A stretch of DNA of 64,000 bases from Clostridium sp. JN-1 (GCF_003718715.1 NZ_CP033465.1:1922001-1986000), one strand, 5' to 3'. Positions 16,789 to 26,850 are shown, counted from the stretch's first letter. Made by a program: numbers and translations. The notes: generated from the sequence alone by a model not told the origin.

Positions 16789-17205
16789 TTATATCATAGA
16801 ATTCTCGACAAGCAGCTTATAACAATAATTAATTATCTCGCTTCTCTTAATTATTCCTATAAATATATCATTATCATCTACAACAGGAACAAAATTTTGA
16901 TTTACTGCTAGAGATATAAGATTTTCTATATCTTCATTAATGTGAACAGGTTTATTCCTTATATTCTTAATTATATCCTTGAGATAAATTTTACTCGTAT
17001 CCTTAAAATTAAATTCCTGTGTATCCTTTATTTTCCAGAGCAGATCACCTTCCGTCAGAGTTCCTGCATACTTTCCCCTATCATCTATAATTGGGACAGC
17101 AGTATATCCACTTCGCTCCATTTTTTCAAGAGCTTGTCTCATGGTGTTGTCTATACAAACATGCACAACATCTTCCTTTGGTGTTAGAAAAAAAGCTATG
17201 TTCAT
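16789..17205 (-). CDS. CBS-domain pair protein, CbpB/DarB-like
   Basis: A 138-residue protein built of two CBS motifs: SGYTAVPIIDDRGKYAGTLTE in the first (about residues 31-52) and NQNFVPVVDDNDIFIGIIKR in the second (about 107-126). The length, the N-terminal V-x-HV segment and the SGYTA-P core resemble the stand-alone CBS proteins DarB/CbpB of Bacillus and Listeria, which bind cyclic di-AMP and link it to the stringent response. That relationship is inference from pattern, not proof. GGGGGAAG precedes the ATG. It is preceded by a small gene of unknown function on the same strand. Confidence 0.78.
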   Translation of the reverse strand: MNIAFFLTPKEDVVHVCIDNTMRQALEKMERSGYTAVPIIDDRGKYAGTLTEGDLLWKIKDTQEFNFKDTSKIYLKDIIKNIRNKPVHINEDIENLISLAVNQNFVPVVDDNDIFIGIIKRSEIINYCYKLLVENSMI

Positions 17206-17268
17206 AACTTCCCCCTTCTTATTGCAAGTATCATATTATATGATATTTTTTATTAAAATATTACTTTA

Positions 17269-17457
17269 TTAATCTGTTTTATCAGAATATTCATGTTCAA
17301 CATACTGCATTTTTTTAAGCATATTTTCTATATTAGTTACTTCTTCACCAGATATTTCAGTATCCCCTCTATATATTGATTCTAATGATATCTTAAGCCC
17401 CATAATAATACTCCTAATCTCTTCTATACTAAAAAGCATTAACAAATTTTCTTTCAT
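17269..17457 (-). CDS. Hypothetical 62-residue protein
   Basis: The start MKENLLMLFSIEEIRSII at 17457 is chosen because AAAGGAG lies upstream; a longer open frame to 17559 has no such site. The product is small, largely helical and acidic, with no membrane segment. No family is recognised. It precedes the CBS gene by 64 bp on the same strand and may be co-transcribed. Confidence 0.55.
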   Translation of the reverse strand: MKENLLMLFSIEEIRSIIMGLKISLESIYRGDTEISGEEVTNIENMLKKMQYVEHEYSDKTD

Positions 17458-17601
17458 TATTGTCACGGCTCCTTTCATTAAAAATACTTTATGAAGATAT
17501 ATTAGATATATATACAGTACTCGATTTTGAAGAAAATGACAAGTGAGTTCATAAAACATTCACTTGTCATTCACATTACACAACTTAAACTTCGTATTTT
17601 A

Positions 17602-17997
17602 TCAAAAGTTTGCTATAAAATCACAGTAGTCTTCTAACATATCTTTAGTATACAGTTTTCTACCCATAAGCCTATATATTATATCTAACCTTCTATAACC
17701 TTCTTTATATAATTTATATTCTTTTAATAACCTTTTTAGCATACCTTTATTTATTTTAAGCAGCGTGACTAGTTCATCTATGGTATAAAATTCTTTTGAT
17801 AAAATTTTTTCTAATTTCTCTTGCATTTCTAACTTATATTTTAAATCTAACTGTCTATTTTTATGAGGACCATTTTTACCTCTATGATGTTCAGAACAAA
17901 GATACTTAAAATTAATTGGAAAATCAATTCCACCTTGACTTCTATAGACTATATGATGTTTGTCAGCTTGCTTGCCGCAGACTTCACACTTAAACAA
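17602..17997 (-). CDS. HNH-motif protein with DNA-binding-like C-terminus
   Basis: The first half is an HNH/zinc fold: CEVCGKQADKHHIVYRSQGG, then NFKYLCSEHHRGKNGPH. The second half is helical with YTIDELVTLLKINKGMLKRLL, which looks like a small helix-turn-helix. The likely start is the TTG at 17997, directly behind GGGAGGGG; the alternative ATG 27 bases upstream would place that ribosome site inside the coding region. At about 131 residues it is a stand-alone HNH protein, not part of an intron or phage. Nuclease activity is inferred from the motif. Confidence 0.78.
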   Translation of the reverse strand: MFKCEVCGKQADKHHIVYRSQGGIDFPINFKYLCSEHHRGKNGPHKNRQLDLKYKLEMQEKLEKILSKEFYTIDELVTLLKINKGMLKRLLKEYKLYKEGYRRLDIIYRLMGRKLYTKDMLEDYCDFIANF

Positions 17998-18076
17998 CTT
18001 TTCCCCTCCCACTATAAAAATCAATTCTACACTTTTATTATATCATAGGTTTAGAAATATTTCGCATTTTTTTATA

Positions 18077-18784
18077 TTACATATTTTTTATTATAGAATT
18101 TCTAATTATATTTGATAAATCCTTCTTTTCTTCTTTTGAAATACTTTGCGTATCAATTGGTTTTAGTATTTTGACACTAACATCTGCAGGCTTAATTTTC
18201 CATCCATTAGCTTCTAAAACTTTATATGTACCATTTATTGCTACTGGTACTACAAGTGAATTTGACTTCAATGCAAGTTTCATACTTCCCTTTTTAAACT
18301 CACCAACTTGATCTCCCTTACTTCTAGTTCCTTCAGGGAAAATGCACATATTATAACCATTTTTTAAATTTTCTACTCCTTCATTTATTGACTTAACAGA
18401 TTCCCTAATGTTTGATCTATCTATAAATACACAATGAATTTCTTTCATCCAGCCGCTTATTATCTTAGCTTTAAGCAGTTCCTTTTTAGCTATGAATCCA
18501 GATGATCTATTAACTGCAGTAAGTAAAACTGGTATATCAAGAAGTCCTTGATGATTTGCTACAAGCAAGCAGCTTTTGTGAGGTAAATTTTCAATTCCAT
18601 CAACATTAAGTTTTATTCCAGCTTTCCTAACAGTAAAATTAGCCCATTTTAGGAGACAATATTCACTTAACCTTTCAGCTTCTTCTATTCTCCCGCTTTT
18701 TCTCAATCGATCTATTTTAAATTTTTTTGGCCCATAAACTGCTATAAATAAAATAAATTCTAAATATAAAAAAAATGATTTCAT
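18077..18784 (-). CDS. plsC: 1-acyl-sn-glycerol-3-phosphate acyltransferase
   Basis: A 235-residue PlsC-type acyltransferase that should convert lysophosphatidic acid to phosphatidic acid at the membrane. The catalytic HX4D block is NHQGLLDIP (about residues 77-85), the second block contains FIDRSN, and the phosphate-binding block is FPEGTRSKG. An N-terminal hydrophobic segment anchors it. AGGAGTG precedes the ATG. A small membrane-protein gene on the same strand precedes it, and a cardiolipin synthase diverges, so this is a short phospholipid-synthesis neighbourhood. Confidence 0.93.
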   Translation of the reverse strand: MKSFFLYLEFILFIAVYGPKKFKIDRLRKSGRIEEAERLSEYCLLKWANFTVRKAGIKLNVDGIENLPHKSCLLVANHQGLLDIPVLLTAVNRSSGFIAKKELLKAKIISGWMKEIHCVFIDRSNIRESVKSINEGVENLKNGYNMCIFPEGTRSKGDQVGEFKKGSMKLALKSNSLVVPVAINGTYKVLEANGWKIKPADVSVKILKPIDTQSISKEEKKDLSNIIRNSIIKNM

Positions 18785-18852
18785 AATATCACTCCTATGC
18801 TTTTATAACAAAACACACCACATATAAGTGCTGCATTTTAGTTATCACAATT

Positions 18853-18963
18853 TCATTTGTTTTTATTATTTTTTATTGTCTTCACAAGTACAACTACTAA
18901 AAATATAAGTAATATCGAAAATATAGGTGTCGCAGAATAATATATTATCTTGTCAAAATCCAT
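18853..18963 (-). CDS. Small single-pass membrane protein, 36 residues
   Basis: AAAGGGG precedes ATG 18963 and the frame encodes MDFDKIIYYSATPIF, then a hydrophobic stretch (SILLIFLVVVLVKT) and a lysine/asparagine-rich tail before TGA. The layout is a single membrane helix with the positive end inside. It precedes plsC by about 70 bp on the same strand. Too short for standard gene calling. Function unknown. Confidence 0.6.
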   Translation of the reverse strand: MDFDKIIYYSATPIFSILLIFLVVVLVKTIKNNKNK

Positions 18964-19137
18964 AAAACTAATCCCCTTTATAAAAAATCAAATTAATGCA
19001 ATAATATATTTTATAACATAAAGTAACTTTATTTAAATATAATATACTTCCATAAATATACTTACATAATTATTTATATTATATATTCAAATCAAAATAA
19101 AAACAACTTTATTGTATGTTTGGTGGTGAATAATAAA

Positions 19138-20562
19138 TTGAGATATGCATTGTACTGGATATTCTTAATAAATGCCTTTGTTTCAATAATAGTTATAATA
19201 TTAGAGAGGAAAAATCCTGAAAAAACTATTGCTTGGTTATTAGTTTTTATCGCACTTCCACCAATCGGATTGTTTCTATACATTTTCCTCGGTAGAAACT
19301 GGAAGAAACATAAACTTCACGATGAAACAAACATAAACATACAAGAACTAGTTTATGAAGCCATGCGCGGTATACATGACTATGGATATTCATCATTAAT
19401 TGAATTACTTTCAAGAAATAGTGAATCCCCCCTTTTTAGGGATAACAGCATAAAGATATTTAAAGATGGAAATGGAAAATTTAAATCTTTAAAAAAAGAA
19501 CTTCTAAAAGCAAAGCATCATATTCACCTGGAATATTATATCGTAAAAAGTGATGGAGTAGGTAACGAACTAAAAGACATACTAATAAAGAAAGCACAAG
19601 AAGGAGTTAAAATTAGATTCATACTAGATAAGGTTGGCTGTATAGGAATAAAAAAGAGCTACATAAGAGAACTTAAAGATGCTGGAGTTGATATAGTATA
19701 TTATTCTTACTTTCTAGCACCACTTTTAAGACACATAAATACTCAAATAAATTATAGAAATCACAGAAAAATAGCAATAATTGATGGAAAAGTAGGCTTC
19801 GTAGGCGGAATAAATATAGGTGATGAATACATTGGCAAAAGCAAATATGGATATTGGCGGGATACTCACATAATGGTAAAAGGTGACTTCGTATATGGAT
19901 TGCAGGCAGTATTTTTAGATGACTTCGCCGCTATTAAAGAAGCAAATAAAGAACTTTTTTATTATGATGATAACTTTGAAGAATTTTTTCCTCAGTACGG
20001 CAGCTATGATGGTAAACTAATGCAGCTTATAAAAAGCGGTCCTAACTCAGAGTTTCCTGCAATCGAGCAGGCAGTTTTGAAAATGATAAGTACTGCAAAA
20101 AGACATGTTTACATCACTACTCCATATTTTATACCTACTGAAAGCATATCCAATGCCTTAAAAATAGCAGCTTTAAGCGGAGTAGATGTAATAATACTTT
20201 TCCCAGCTAGATATGACCACATACTTGTACACTGTGCTTCTGTAACTTATCTTGAGGATCTCGTTAGAAATGGTGTCAAACTTTATTTTTACGACAGGAA
20301 TTCATTTATACATGCAAAAACTACATCTATAGATGGAGACCTTTGTACAATAGGCACTGCAAACATGGATATAAGAAGCTATGAGTTAAATTATGAAATA
20401 AATGCTGTAATTTACGATGAAGCCGCAACAGAAGAACTTGAAAATTTATTTTTTGAAGACTTGAAAAAGAGTAAAAGAATTTCTGTTGAATACTTTGACA
20501 ATCTTCCACTTCATATAAAAGTCTTTGAAGCTTTTTGCAGGATATTTTCATCACTAATGTAG
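19138..20562 (+). CDS. cls: Cardiolipin synthase
   Basis: A 474-residue phospholipase-D-superfamily synthase that joins two phosphatidylglycerols into cardiolipin. Two N-terminal membrane helices precede the two HKD motifs: NHRKIAIIDGKVGFVGG (about residues 212-228) and HAKTTSIDGDLCTIGTANMD (about 393-412). The start is uncertain. TTG at 19138 is preceded by GGTGGTG at good spacing, whereas TTG/GTG codons at 19120-19126 would use those same bases as codons. A second, different cardiolipin synthase is encoded at 37473. Confidence 0.92.
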   Translation: MRYALYWIFLINAFVSIIVIILERKNPEKTIAWLLVFIALPPIGLFLYIFLGRNWKKHKLHDETNINIQELVYEAMRGIHDYGYSSLIELLSRNSESPLFRDNSIKIFKDGNGKFKSLKKELLKAKHHIHLEYYIVKSDGVGNELKDILIKKAQEGVKIRFILDKVGCIGIKKSYIRELKDAGVDIVYYSYFLAPLLRHINTQINYRNHRKIAIIDGKVGFVGGINIGDEYIGKSKYGYWRDTHIMVKGDFVYGLQAVFLDDFAAIKEANKELFYYDDNFEEFFPQYGSYDGKLMQLIKSGPNSEFPAIEQAVLKMISTAKRHVYITTPYFIPTESISNALKIAALSGVDVIILFPARYDHILVHCASVTYLEDLVRNGVKLYFYDRNSFIHAKTTSIDGDLCTIGTANMDIRSYELNYEINAVIYDEAATEELENLFFEDLKKSKRISVEYFDNLPLHIKVFEAFCRIFSSLM

Positions 20563-20567
20563 TTTTT

Positions 20568-20603
20568 AGCTTGTTAAGCAATAATATTATTACCTAGCAA
20601 GCT
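20568..20603. terminator. Hairpin between convergent cls and fbp
   Basis: AGCTTG and CAAGCT close a stem a few bases after the cls stop, with a nested AATAATATTATT dyad in the loop. Modest stability. Confidence 0.4.
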
Positions 20604-20617
20604 GTACTACAATAATA

Positions 20618-22621
20618 TTAAAAAATGTTTGATGAATTTTCTTCTTTTATAAATCCTTTTCTATATGCTATAAGCAGCTTTTCCAAATTTGTAATTTGTT
20701 CTTTTAATTCTTGTCCTATATCTGTATCTGCAACCTTTTTTCTCTTAACTGAATGCTCAAGTATTATAGTTGACGAAAGTATATCTTTGTTATCTTTTAT
20801 AGCATCTTGTATAGCTGCAAATGGTTTATGTGAAGTTAAAAGTAATCCATATGAATTATATATCAAAGTATACCCTGCTATTCCAGTTTGAGGCTGATAT
20901 GCCTTGCAAAACCCTCCATCTATCACAAGTAAACGTCCATTTGCTTTTATAGGACTTTCTCCTTCTTTAGTTTTTACTGGAATATGTCCATTTATTATAT
21001 GAGATTCATCAGGATTTAAATTAAATTCACTTAAAATCTCTTTACATATGGTTTCATTATCCCTATATTTATAATAATAATTTTTTTCTTCATAATGTGT
21101 TTCCTCATCATCTATAAAATATCTTTCAAACGTTGTCATTCTCTTTTTACTAAATTCAGGTGAATCTGGTCCGCACCATAAGTACCACATCATATCCATG
21201 CCATATCTCTTTACATTTATATCATCTTTAAAGAAATAAGAATCTCTTGCAACTCTATCAAACCTATCTAGTAAACTTCTTCCACTATATTTTATATTTC
21301 CTATTTTTACTTCTTTAAAGCTGCCATCTTTATTTAATGGAATGCAGCCGTGATACAGAAGATTTGAATTATATACTAAATACATTCCGCCCTTACTATA
21401 CAAAAATTTAATATGTTTTTGCAGCTTTTCACTGTTTAAAAATGAATTAGTTAATTTTTCAACTAATTCATTTTCTCTGTCAGTCAATTTGTAAGGATCC
21501 TTAAAATCAACTGTTGGAAAATTTGTATCATTTAACTTATATGTTTTGCCATATAAGTTTATCTCACCTTTTTCAATATTTATTTTATCTAAAAGAAGTC
21601 TGTCGTTCATTTCAAACTCAGGTCTTCTTTTTATAATATTACCTTCAATTTTAAATTGAATAATAGCTATAGCCTTATGCATTTTTGCAAATAGAGATAA
21701 TTCTCCTTGACTTATATCTTTATCTATAGTCTTTGGGATAAAATTATTACATGGATCGTCACCATAAAACTCCATAGCAAATGTGGCTAGCGGCAATAAA
21801 TTAATTCCATATCCATCTTCAATAATTCTTAAATTAGCATACCTAAGCGAAATTCTCAGTACATTTGCAGCACATGCTTCGCAGCCAGAGGCAGCACCCA
21901 TCCACAATATATCATGATTACCCCATTGAATATCAACTGAATGATGCTTCATAAGTGCATCCATTATTATATCTGCGCCGGGACCTCTATCATATATATC
22001 GCCTATTATATGAAGCCTGTCTACTGCTAACCTTTGTATAACATTTGATATAGCTACGATAAATTCATCTGCTCTATCTATATCTATAATAGCCTCTATG
22101 ATACCATTATAATAATCTTGTTTATCTATTTTGTCCCCCTGCTCGTGCAATAATTCTTCAATTACATATGCAAAATCTTGAGGAAGAGCTTTTCTAACTT
22201 TTGATCTAGTATACTTTGAACTTACATTTTTACACATCTCTATAAGTTGATGCAATGCTACCTTATACCAATCCTTCATATTACTTTCAGTTTTTTTAAT
22301 TAACTCCAGCTTTTGTTCAGGGTAATAAATTAAAGTTGCAAGAGCTGATTTTTGTTGTTCTACAAGTGAATTTCCAAATACATCATCTATTTTTCTCTTT
22401 ATGACACCAGAGGCATTTTTGAGCATATGTGTAAACGATTCATATTCACCGTGAATATCACTTATAAAATGTTCTGTTCCCTTTGGCAAGTTCAAAATAG
22501 CTTGTAGATTTATTATCTCAGTACTTGCACTTGATATAGTAGGATATTGTTTTGACAATAGTTTAAGATATCTTAAATCTTCCTCTATTACCTTCAAATT
22601 ATTTTCGTCGTAGAAAATCAT
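20618..22621 (-). CDS. fbp: Fructose-1,6-bisphosphatase, class III
   Basis: A 667-residue class III FBPase, the metallophosphatase-type gluconeogenic enzyme of Firmicutes that hydrolyses fructose 1,6-bisphosphate. Metal-binding motifs are plain: [13 protein letters not shown] (about residues 56-68), [25 protein letters not shown] and, near the C-terminus, [16 protein letters not shown]. The length matches the family. AAGGAG precedes the ATG. The gene stands alone between a convergent cls and a 280-bp AT-rich spacer in which I see no recognisable regulatory element. Confidence 0.96.
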   Translation of the reverse strand: MIFYDENNLKVIEEDLRYLKLLSKQYPTISSASTEIINLQAILNLPKGTEHFISDIHGEYESFTHMLKNASGVIKRKIDDVFGNSLVEQQKSALATLIYYPEQKLELIKKTESNMKDWYKVALHQLIEMCKNVSSKYTRSKVRKALPQDFAYVIEELLHEQGDKIDKQDYYNGIIEAIIDIDRADEFIVAISNVIQRLAVDRLHIIGDIYDRGPGADIIMDALMKHHSVDIQWGNHDILWMGAASGCEACAANVLRISLRYANLRIIEDGYGINLLPLATFAMEFYGDDPCNNFIPKTIDKDISQGELSLFAKMHKAIAIIQFKIEGNIIKRRPEFEMNDRLLLDKINIEKGEINLYGKTYKLNDTNFPTVDFKDPYKLTDRENELVEKLTNSFLNSEKLQKHIKFLYSKGGMYLVYNSNLLYHGCIPLNKDGSFKEVKIGNIKYSGRSLLDRFDRVARDSYFFKDDINVKRYGMDMMWYLWCGPDSPEFSKKRMTTFERYFIDDEETHYEEKNYYYKYRDNETICKEILSEFNLNPDESHIINGHIPVKTKEGESPIKANGRLLVIDGGFCKAYQPQTGIAGYTLIYNSYGLLLTSHKPFAAIQDAIKDNKDILSSTIILEHSVKRKKVADTDIGQELKEQITNLEKLLIAYRKGFIKEENSSNIF

Positions 22622-22903
22622 ATCGTTTTCTCCTTCTAAAATTAATTAATATTGTAATGAGCTGCACTTTATTTGTTATTAGTATATCATATATTATGAC
22701 ATTAACATAGCACATTAATTTATAATTAAACAATTTATATTTTTTCTCTTAATCTATAATTACCATACCTTCTACTAAACCTTAAACATTTCTATATGTA
22801 TCATATATATATTAAATTATATTCATTCTAACACATACAAATAAAAATTTGGGGAAAAATAAAAAGTTTAGCAAAGCTTTTATTTACACATAACTTTGTT
22901 ATT

Positions 22904-24256
22904 TTAACTTCCCCAAAACCACTTTTTAAATGAATTTTTTGTTTTTTTATCATTATTATCTTCTACTAATTTGTTAGATAATTGCCTTTTACTTTCAGCA
23001 TCTTTATTATTTAAACTATCAAGTTGTTTTTCTAACTTTAACTTTTTTATATTTTCAACTTTAAGTTTATTTCGTAAGTAATCTACTTCATCTCTTAATT
23101 CTTCATACTTTTTTATAAGTTCTCTATTATTTTTGACTTCTTTTTTCAATTGGTATTTTACATTATTTATTTCTTCCTTTTCATATTTAATACTGTTATA
23201 TAATTTATCGGGACTAACCTTTGTTACATCAAATTTATCTTCAATATAAGTTAATATAACTTCTCTTGCCATTACAGCTGTACTATATTTTTTTTCTGAA
23301 TTTAATATTTGAGTATTACTGCTCTGCAGCTTTTGTTCTCTATCTGAAATTGCTATATCATAAGGAATGTCATCCTCTTCTTCAAAATATATGGTTGCTT
23401 TAATTTTATTGATTTCCATATCAATTTTGTCGATTGCTCCTTTTCCCTCAAAGTTTTTACTAGTTACAAGAACTGCTTTTTCATCATATGATATACATAA
23501 TCTTTGAGGATTTTCAAATGTAGTTTTTATTGTTGTAACTACTTCACCTGTTAAAATATTTAAAACTTCAATTCTATTTAATTTTGAATTGATTACATAC
23601 AATAATTTGTTATATATTTTTAAGTCCTTAACTATAGAACCTTTTTTTAATTTAATATATGATCTATTTCCACTCTTTAAATGCAGTATGGTTATATTTC
23701 CACTGTCTTTTTTCAAGTTAGCTGATTTGTTTCCTATATATATATCATCTTTATTCACACAAATACAATACGGATTAATTCCAACTTCTCTGTACTGTGA
23801 AATAAGTTTTAAATCTTCTGTATCATACACTTTTAGCTTATTTTCTAAAATATCTAAAACAAACAATCTCTTATTTTTCATGTCAATTTTTAAAGAATTT
23901 ATTGCAGTAAATCCGCCTATATATCCTTTCTTCTCTCCACTTTCAAGATCATATACAAATATCTCTTCAACATTAGATACATATATTATATTTTTATTTG
24001 GATCTATTTGCGCTATACCATTATTTTGCATATTCCACACCCTGCTGGGACTGCATAAATCAGTAAACATCTCAACTTTATTATCTCTATCACTTACAAT
24101 GTACAAATTATTTTTTGAATCAATTATTACATTTTCAGGTATTAATCCAGTGTCAATTTCTTTTATAATATTAAAACTGCCGCCGTCGATTACTGACAGA
24201 GTTTTTTTACCCAAATGTGATACATAATATATTTTATTGTTATTTCTTAATGTCAT
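22904..24256 (-). CDS. Beta-propeller plus coiled-coil protein, putative spore-surface or structural protein
   Basis: A 450-residue protein. The first about 310 residues are YVTN/NHL-like propeller repeats (IYYVSHLGKKTLSVIDGG, NLYIVSDRDNKVEMF, RLFVLDILENKLKVYD, LLYVINSKLNRIEVLN), each about 40-45 residues. The last about 110 residues are a charged coiled coil (NNRELIKKYEELRDEVDYLRN) ending FKKWFWGS. There is no signal peptide. It follows, by 29 bp on the same strand, a second protein of the same architecture and unrelated sequence, and the pair diverges from Cys-rich proteins with sporulation-type promoters. A spore-layer role is inferred from context only. Confidence 0.75.
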   Translation of the reverse strand: MTLRNNNKIYYVSHLGKKTLSVIDGGSFNIIKEIDTGLIPENVIIDSKNNLYIVSDRDNKVEMFTDLCSPSRVWNMQNNGIAQIDPNKNIIYVSNVEEIFVYDLESGEKKGYIGGFTAINSLKIDMKNKRLFVLDILENKLKVYDTEDLKLISQYREVGINPYCICVNKDDIYIGNKSANLKKDSGNITILHLKSGNRSYIKLKKGSIVKDLKIYNKLLYVINSKLNRIEVLNILTGEVVTTIKTTFENPQRLCISYDEKAVLVTSKNFEGKGAIDKIDMEINKIKATIYFEEEDDIPYDIAISDREQKLQSSNTQILNSEKKYSTAVMAREVILTYIEDKFDVTKVSPDKLYNSIKYEKEEINNVKYQLKKEVKNNRELIKKYEELRDEVDYLRNKLKVENIKKLKLEKQLDSLNNKDAESKRQLSNKLVEDNNDKKTKNSFKKWFWGS

Positions 24257-24285
24257 TTACTTATTTTCATCCTTTCAAAATATTC

Positions 24286-25773
24286 CTATATATCATCTGA
24301 TTTTTTCCTTAAAAAATGGGCAAATATTGATTCATTTCTCTCAAGTTCAAGTTGTTTCTTGATTTCTTCATTTTCATGATTTAACTTTTCTATTTGAATT
24401 TTAAGTGCAGAATTTTCTTTTATGAGTGATTCATTTTGATCTTGAAGTTCTTCATTATTGCCTTGTTCTTCCTCCAACTGTTTTTTTATACCTTTGAGCT
24501 GATTTTCCACTTTACCCTTTACTTCAGTAAGTATATTACAATTTTCATCTGCTTTACTTTTTTGTTCAAATGCCCTATTTAGTTTTTTTTCATATTCCTC
24601 TATAAATCCTTGTTTTTTCTGTAATTGTACTTGAAGCAAATTTATCTTTTTTTCAAAAACCTTGTTAGTAGAACTCATTTTAGATATTCGCTCTTTTATT
24701 TTTTTTATATTTTCTTTAGATACATGAGGTGTATTTTTATTTTTTAACTCAGGCATCAAGTCAAATATTCTCTTTATCAAATAGTCAAAATTATAAAAAT
24801 AACTATCTGGTTCGCCTGTGCCATAAATTTGAACTGATTGATACAGACCATCTGTACTATCTTTTGAAATATAATTGTAAACTTGCAAATTTAGCTCAGA
24901 GCTAATGTGTATATCTACTGGTTTACACCACTTATTATTATCATATACTGAACATCTTATTTTATTTTCTTGTATAAAACAAACATAGATATTATTGCCT
25001 CTATAAAAAATAATAGGTTCTACAATTTCATCTTGACTCTCAAAAACTTTGTAGTTTTTTATTTTATTATCAAAATCAATCCATACATGTTCAAGCGTAT
25101 ATATTGAATTTTCCTTAAGTTTATTTAATATGTGTATTCCTGCATCAGTCATTAAAACCTTAAAAGATATATTTTCACCTTTTAACCCATATAATCTAAT
25201 AGGAGAAGTCCAAAAATTATTTTCATAACTCAAATAATTTAATGATACTTCATCCCCAGCATCTGTTACAAAAAACAAATCAATAGATCCTGTAATTCCC
25301 ACTTTTATCTCATAGTATTTATCTGAAACTTTTGGCAGGATAATATCATAAAGATCGTTAAATTTCGTTTCTTTTCCATTCCATATACAATGTATTAATG
25401 TTCCGTGATCTCTTCCATTATCTTCACAAAGCAAATAAAATATATGCATATTTTCACCTATGATTTCAACTTTTAAATCAGATATTATGATATCATCACT
25501 TTTAGTACTGTAAAGTATCTTACCCATCCACTTACCTGCGTTAATAGTACAATATCCAAGCTTTCCTTTTAAATTAGAATATACAATATGAACTTTTTCA
25601 TATACATCAACATATACATAAAAGTCATTTACTGACTTGCAAATAATTTTTTCCTTAGTCCATTTTCCTTCATTATACATAATCTTATAAACTAATTCTC
25701 TATTTTGATTCAAATAATATTTCCATGTATTATTACTAGAATCTGTATATATCCAAGGATATTCATTTTTCAC
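24286..25773 (-). CDS. Propeller-like plus coiled-coil protein, partner of the preceding gene
   Basis: A 495-residue protein starting at GTG 25773 behind GGGGGGAG. The N-terminal about 340 residues have repeated beta modules with Trp/Tyr-rich turns (NTWKYYLNQNRELVYKI, GKWTKEKIICKS, KVHIVYSNLKGKLGYCTI, NNWCKPVDIH-type elements such as NNKWCKPVDIH), resembling sialidase-like or BNR-like propellers. The last about 130 residues are a long coiled coil rich in Glu, Lys and Gln. No signal peptide, membrane segment or catalytic motif is seen. The shared plan with the gene downstream suggests they assemble together through the coiled coils. Function unknown. Confidence 0.72.
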   Translation of the reverse strand: MKNEYPWIYTDSSNNTWKYYLNQNRELVYKIMYNEGKWTKEKIICKSVNDFYVYVDVYEKVHIVYSNLKGKLGYCTINAGKWMGKILYSTKSDDIIISDLKVEIIGENMHIFYLLCEDNGRDHGTLIHCIWNGKETKFNDLYDIILPKVSDKYYEIKVGITGSIDLFFVTDAGDEVSLNYLSYENNFWTSPIRLYGLKGENISFKVLMTDAGIHILNKLKENSIYTLEHVWIDFDNKIKNYKVFESQDEIVEPIIFYRGNNIYVCFIQENKIRCSVYDNNKWCKPVDIHISSELNLQVYNYISKDSTDGLYQSVQIYGTGEPDSYFYNFDYLIKRIFDLMPELKNKNTPHVSKENIKKIKERISKMSSTNKVFEKKINLLQVQLQKKQGFIEEYEKKLNRAFEQKSKADENCNILTEVKGKVENQLKGIKKQLEEEQGNNEELQDQNESLIKENSALKIQIEKLNHENEEIKKQLELERNESIFAHFLRKKSDDI

Positions 25774-25867
25774 TGCACACTCCCCCCTTATAAAATTATA
25801 TTTTTTTTAATAAAGTTTATACCTTAATTTTAAATTAATGCATTTATTTAAATTACTTGGAGATATC

Positions 25868-25894
25868 ACCATCTTAATCTTTCAGCATATTATG
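25868..25894 (+). promoter_or_regulatory. Putative sigma-K/sigma-E (mother-cell) promoter
   Basis: AC at 25868-25869, 16 bases, then CATATTATG at 25886-25894. This fits AC-N16-CATAnnnTa, the consensus of late mother-cell sporulation promoters, and lies about 58 bp upstream of the start codon of the Cys-containing protein. Confidence 0.55.
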
Positions 25895-25951
25895 TAATGT
25901 AAGTATTTAGATATTTTTCGTATAGTTTATTCTTTAAAAGGAGGAAGATTT

Positions 25952-26812
25952 ATGTCTATCAATTTTGAAAAGTTTGTGCCAAGACCAGGTCTTGTAAATA
26001 AACAAGGACGTCTGCCTGATCCTTCAGAATTAGTTTGTATCGAAGTACCTAAAGTATTTGATCAATGTCTAATTAAAAGATGTCTTTTTTACCATGATGG
26101 TCCTGACACAAACTCAACAGATTGTGAATTAAGAAGTAATTCACTAGCTAATCCAAAGATGTATATGGGATGCAGAGATTTCAAAGTTAAACTTGTGTCC
26201 GTAGATAAAATTCCACTTAAAGATAAATCCGGATTTAAAAAGCTAATTATATCTTACATCATTTCGTTTTATGCAGATTATATAGATTGTAATGCAGTAA
26301 ATAAAAGTGAATTCTTTGAAATTAATAGAACAGATGTGATAGGAAAATTTTATTGTCCTGACTCTGTATCTCAAGTTTCAAATACTCATGTACACTTTGA
26401 AAATTCAAAAGAAGATGAAGATAATCTAATAAAACTTGTAATGGTTGCTGAAGCATTACAAGGTACGCTAACTAAAGATTGCAGCGGATGTGATGTTCTA
26501 GATATTACATTAGGCTACTATATTGTTGTAAAATCTGAACTCGTTGTTCAACTTCTCATACCATCTTATAGTTACTGTTCTTTGCCTAAGGAACCATGCC
26601 CTACTGAGCCTGAAGAAGATGTATGTGAAAAGTTTAATAAATCACCTGCACCTAAATTTTATCCTGATCAAAATCTAGAACCGCTGTTCGATGATTCTAA
26701 TTCAGATGATTGTGACAATAACTACAATACTAGTGATGATACAATTTGCAACTATACTATTGAAAGCAACAATACAAATTATAAATATAATAATCAAAAT
26801 GAAGATATGTGA
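25952..26812 (+). CDS. Cys-rich putative spore coat or exosporium protein
   Basis: A 286-residue soluble protein with about 14 Cys. The motif VCIEVPKVFDQCLIKRCLF near residues 28-46 is of the kind found in clostridial spore-surface and cortex-associated proteins. The C-terminal about 70 residues are low-complexity (Asp, Asn, Ser, Tyr). AAAAGGAGGAAG precedes the ATG, and a mother-cell-type promoter lies upstream. A second Cys-rich gene follows 99 bp later with its own promoter. I infer a spore-surface role from composition, motif and promoters; no precise family is claimed. Confidence 0.7.
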   Translation: MSINFEKFVPRPGLVNKQGRLPDPSELVCIEVPKVFDQCLIKRCLFYHDGPDTNSTDCELRSNSLANPKMYMGCRDFKVKLVSVDKIPLKDKSGFKKLIISYIISFYADYIDCNAVNKSEFFEINRTDVIGKFYCPDSVSQVSNTHVHFENSKEDEDNLIKLVMVAEALQGTLTKDCSGCDVLDITLGYYIVVKSELVVQLLIPSYSYCSLPKEPCPTEPEEDVCEKFNKSPAPKFYPDQNLEPLFDDSNSDDCDNNYNTSDDTICNYTIESNNTNYKYNNQNEDM

Positions 26813-26823
26813 AATGCTCTCTC

Positions 26824-26850
26824 ACAATTTCATATATAACTCATATAATA
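26824..26850 (+). promoter_or_regulatory. Putative sigma-K/sigma-E (mother-cell) promoter
   Basis: AC at 26824-26825, exactly 16 bases, then CATATAATA at 26842-26850, a full match to AC-N16-CATAnnnTA. It lies in the 99-bp gap before the second Cys-rich gene, independent of the promoter at 25868. Confidence 0.6.

Noticed and set aside
17602-17997. Group I intron or homing endonuclease for the HNH gene
   Set aside because: No intron structure or split host gene surrounds it; it is a free-standing small gene.
23589-24227. 212-codon plus-strand ORF opposite the propeller protein
   Set aside because: A hydrophobic shadow product typical of AT-rich antisense frames; no ribosome site.
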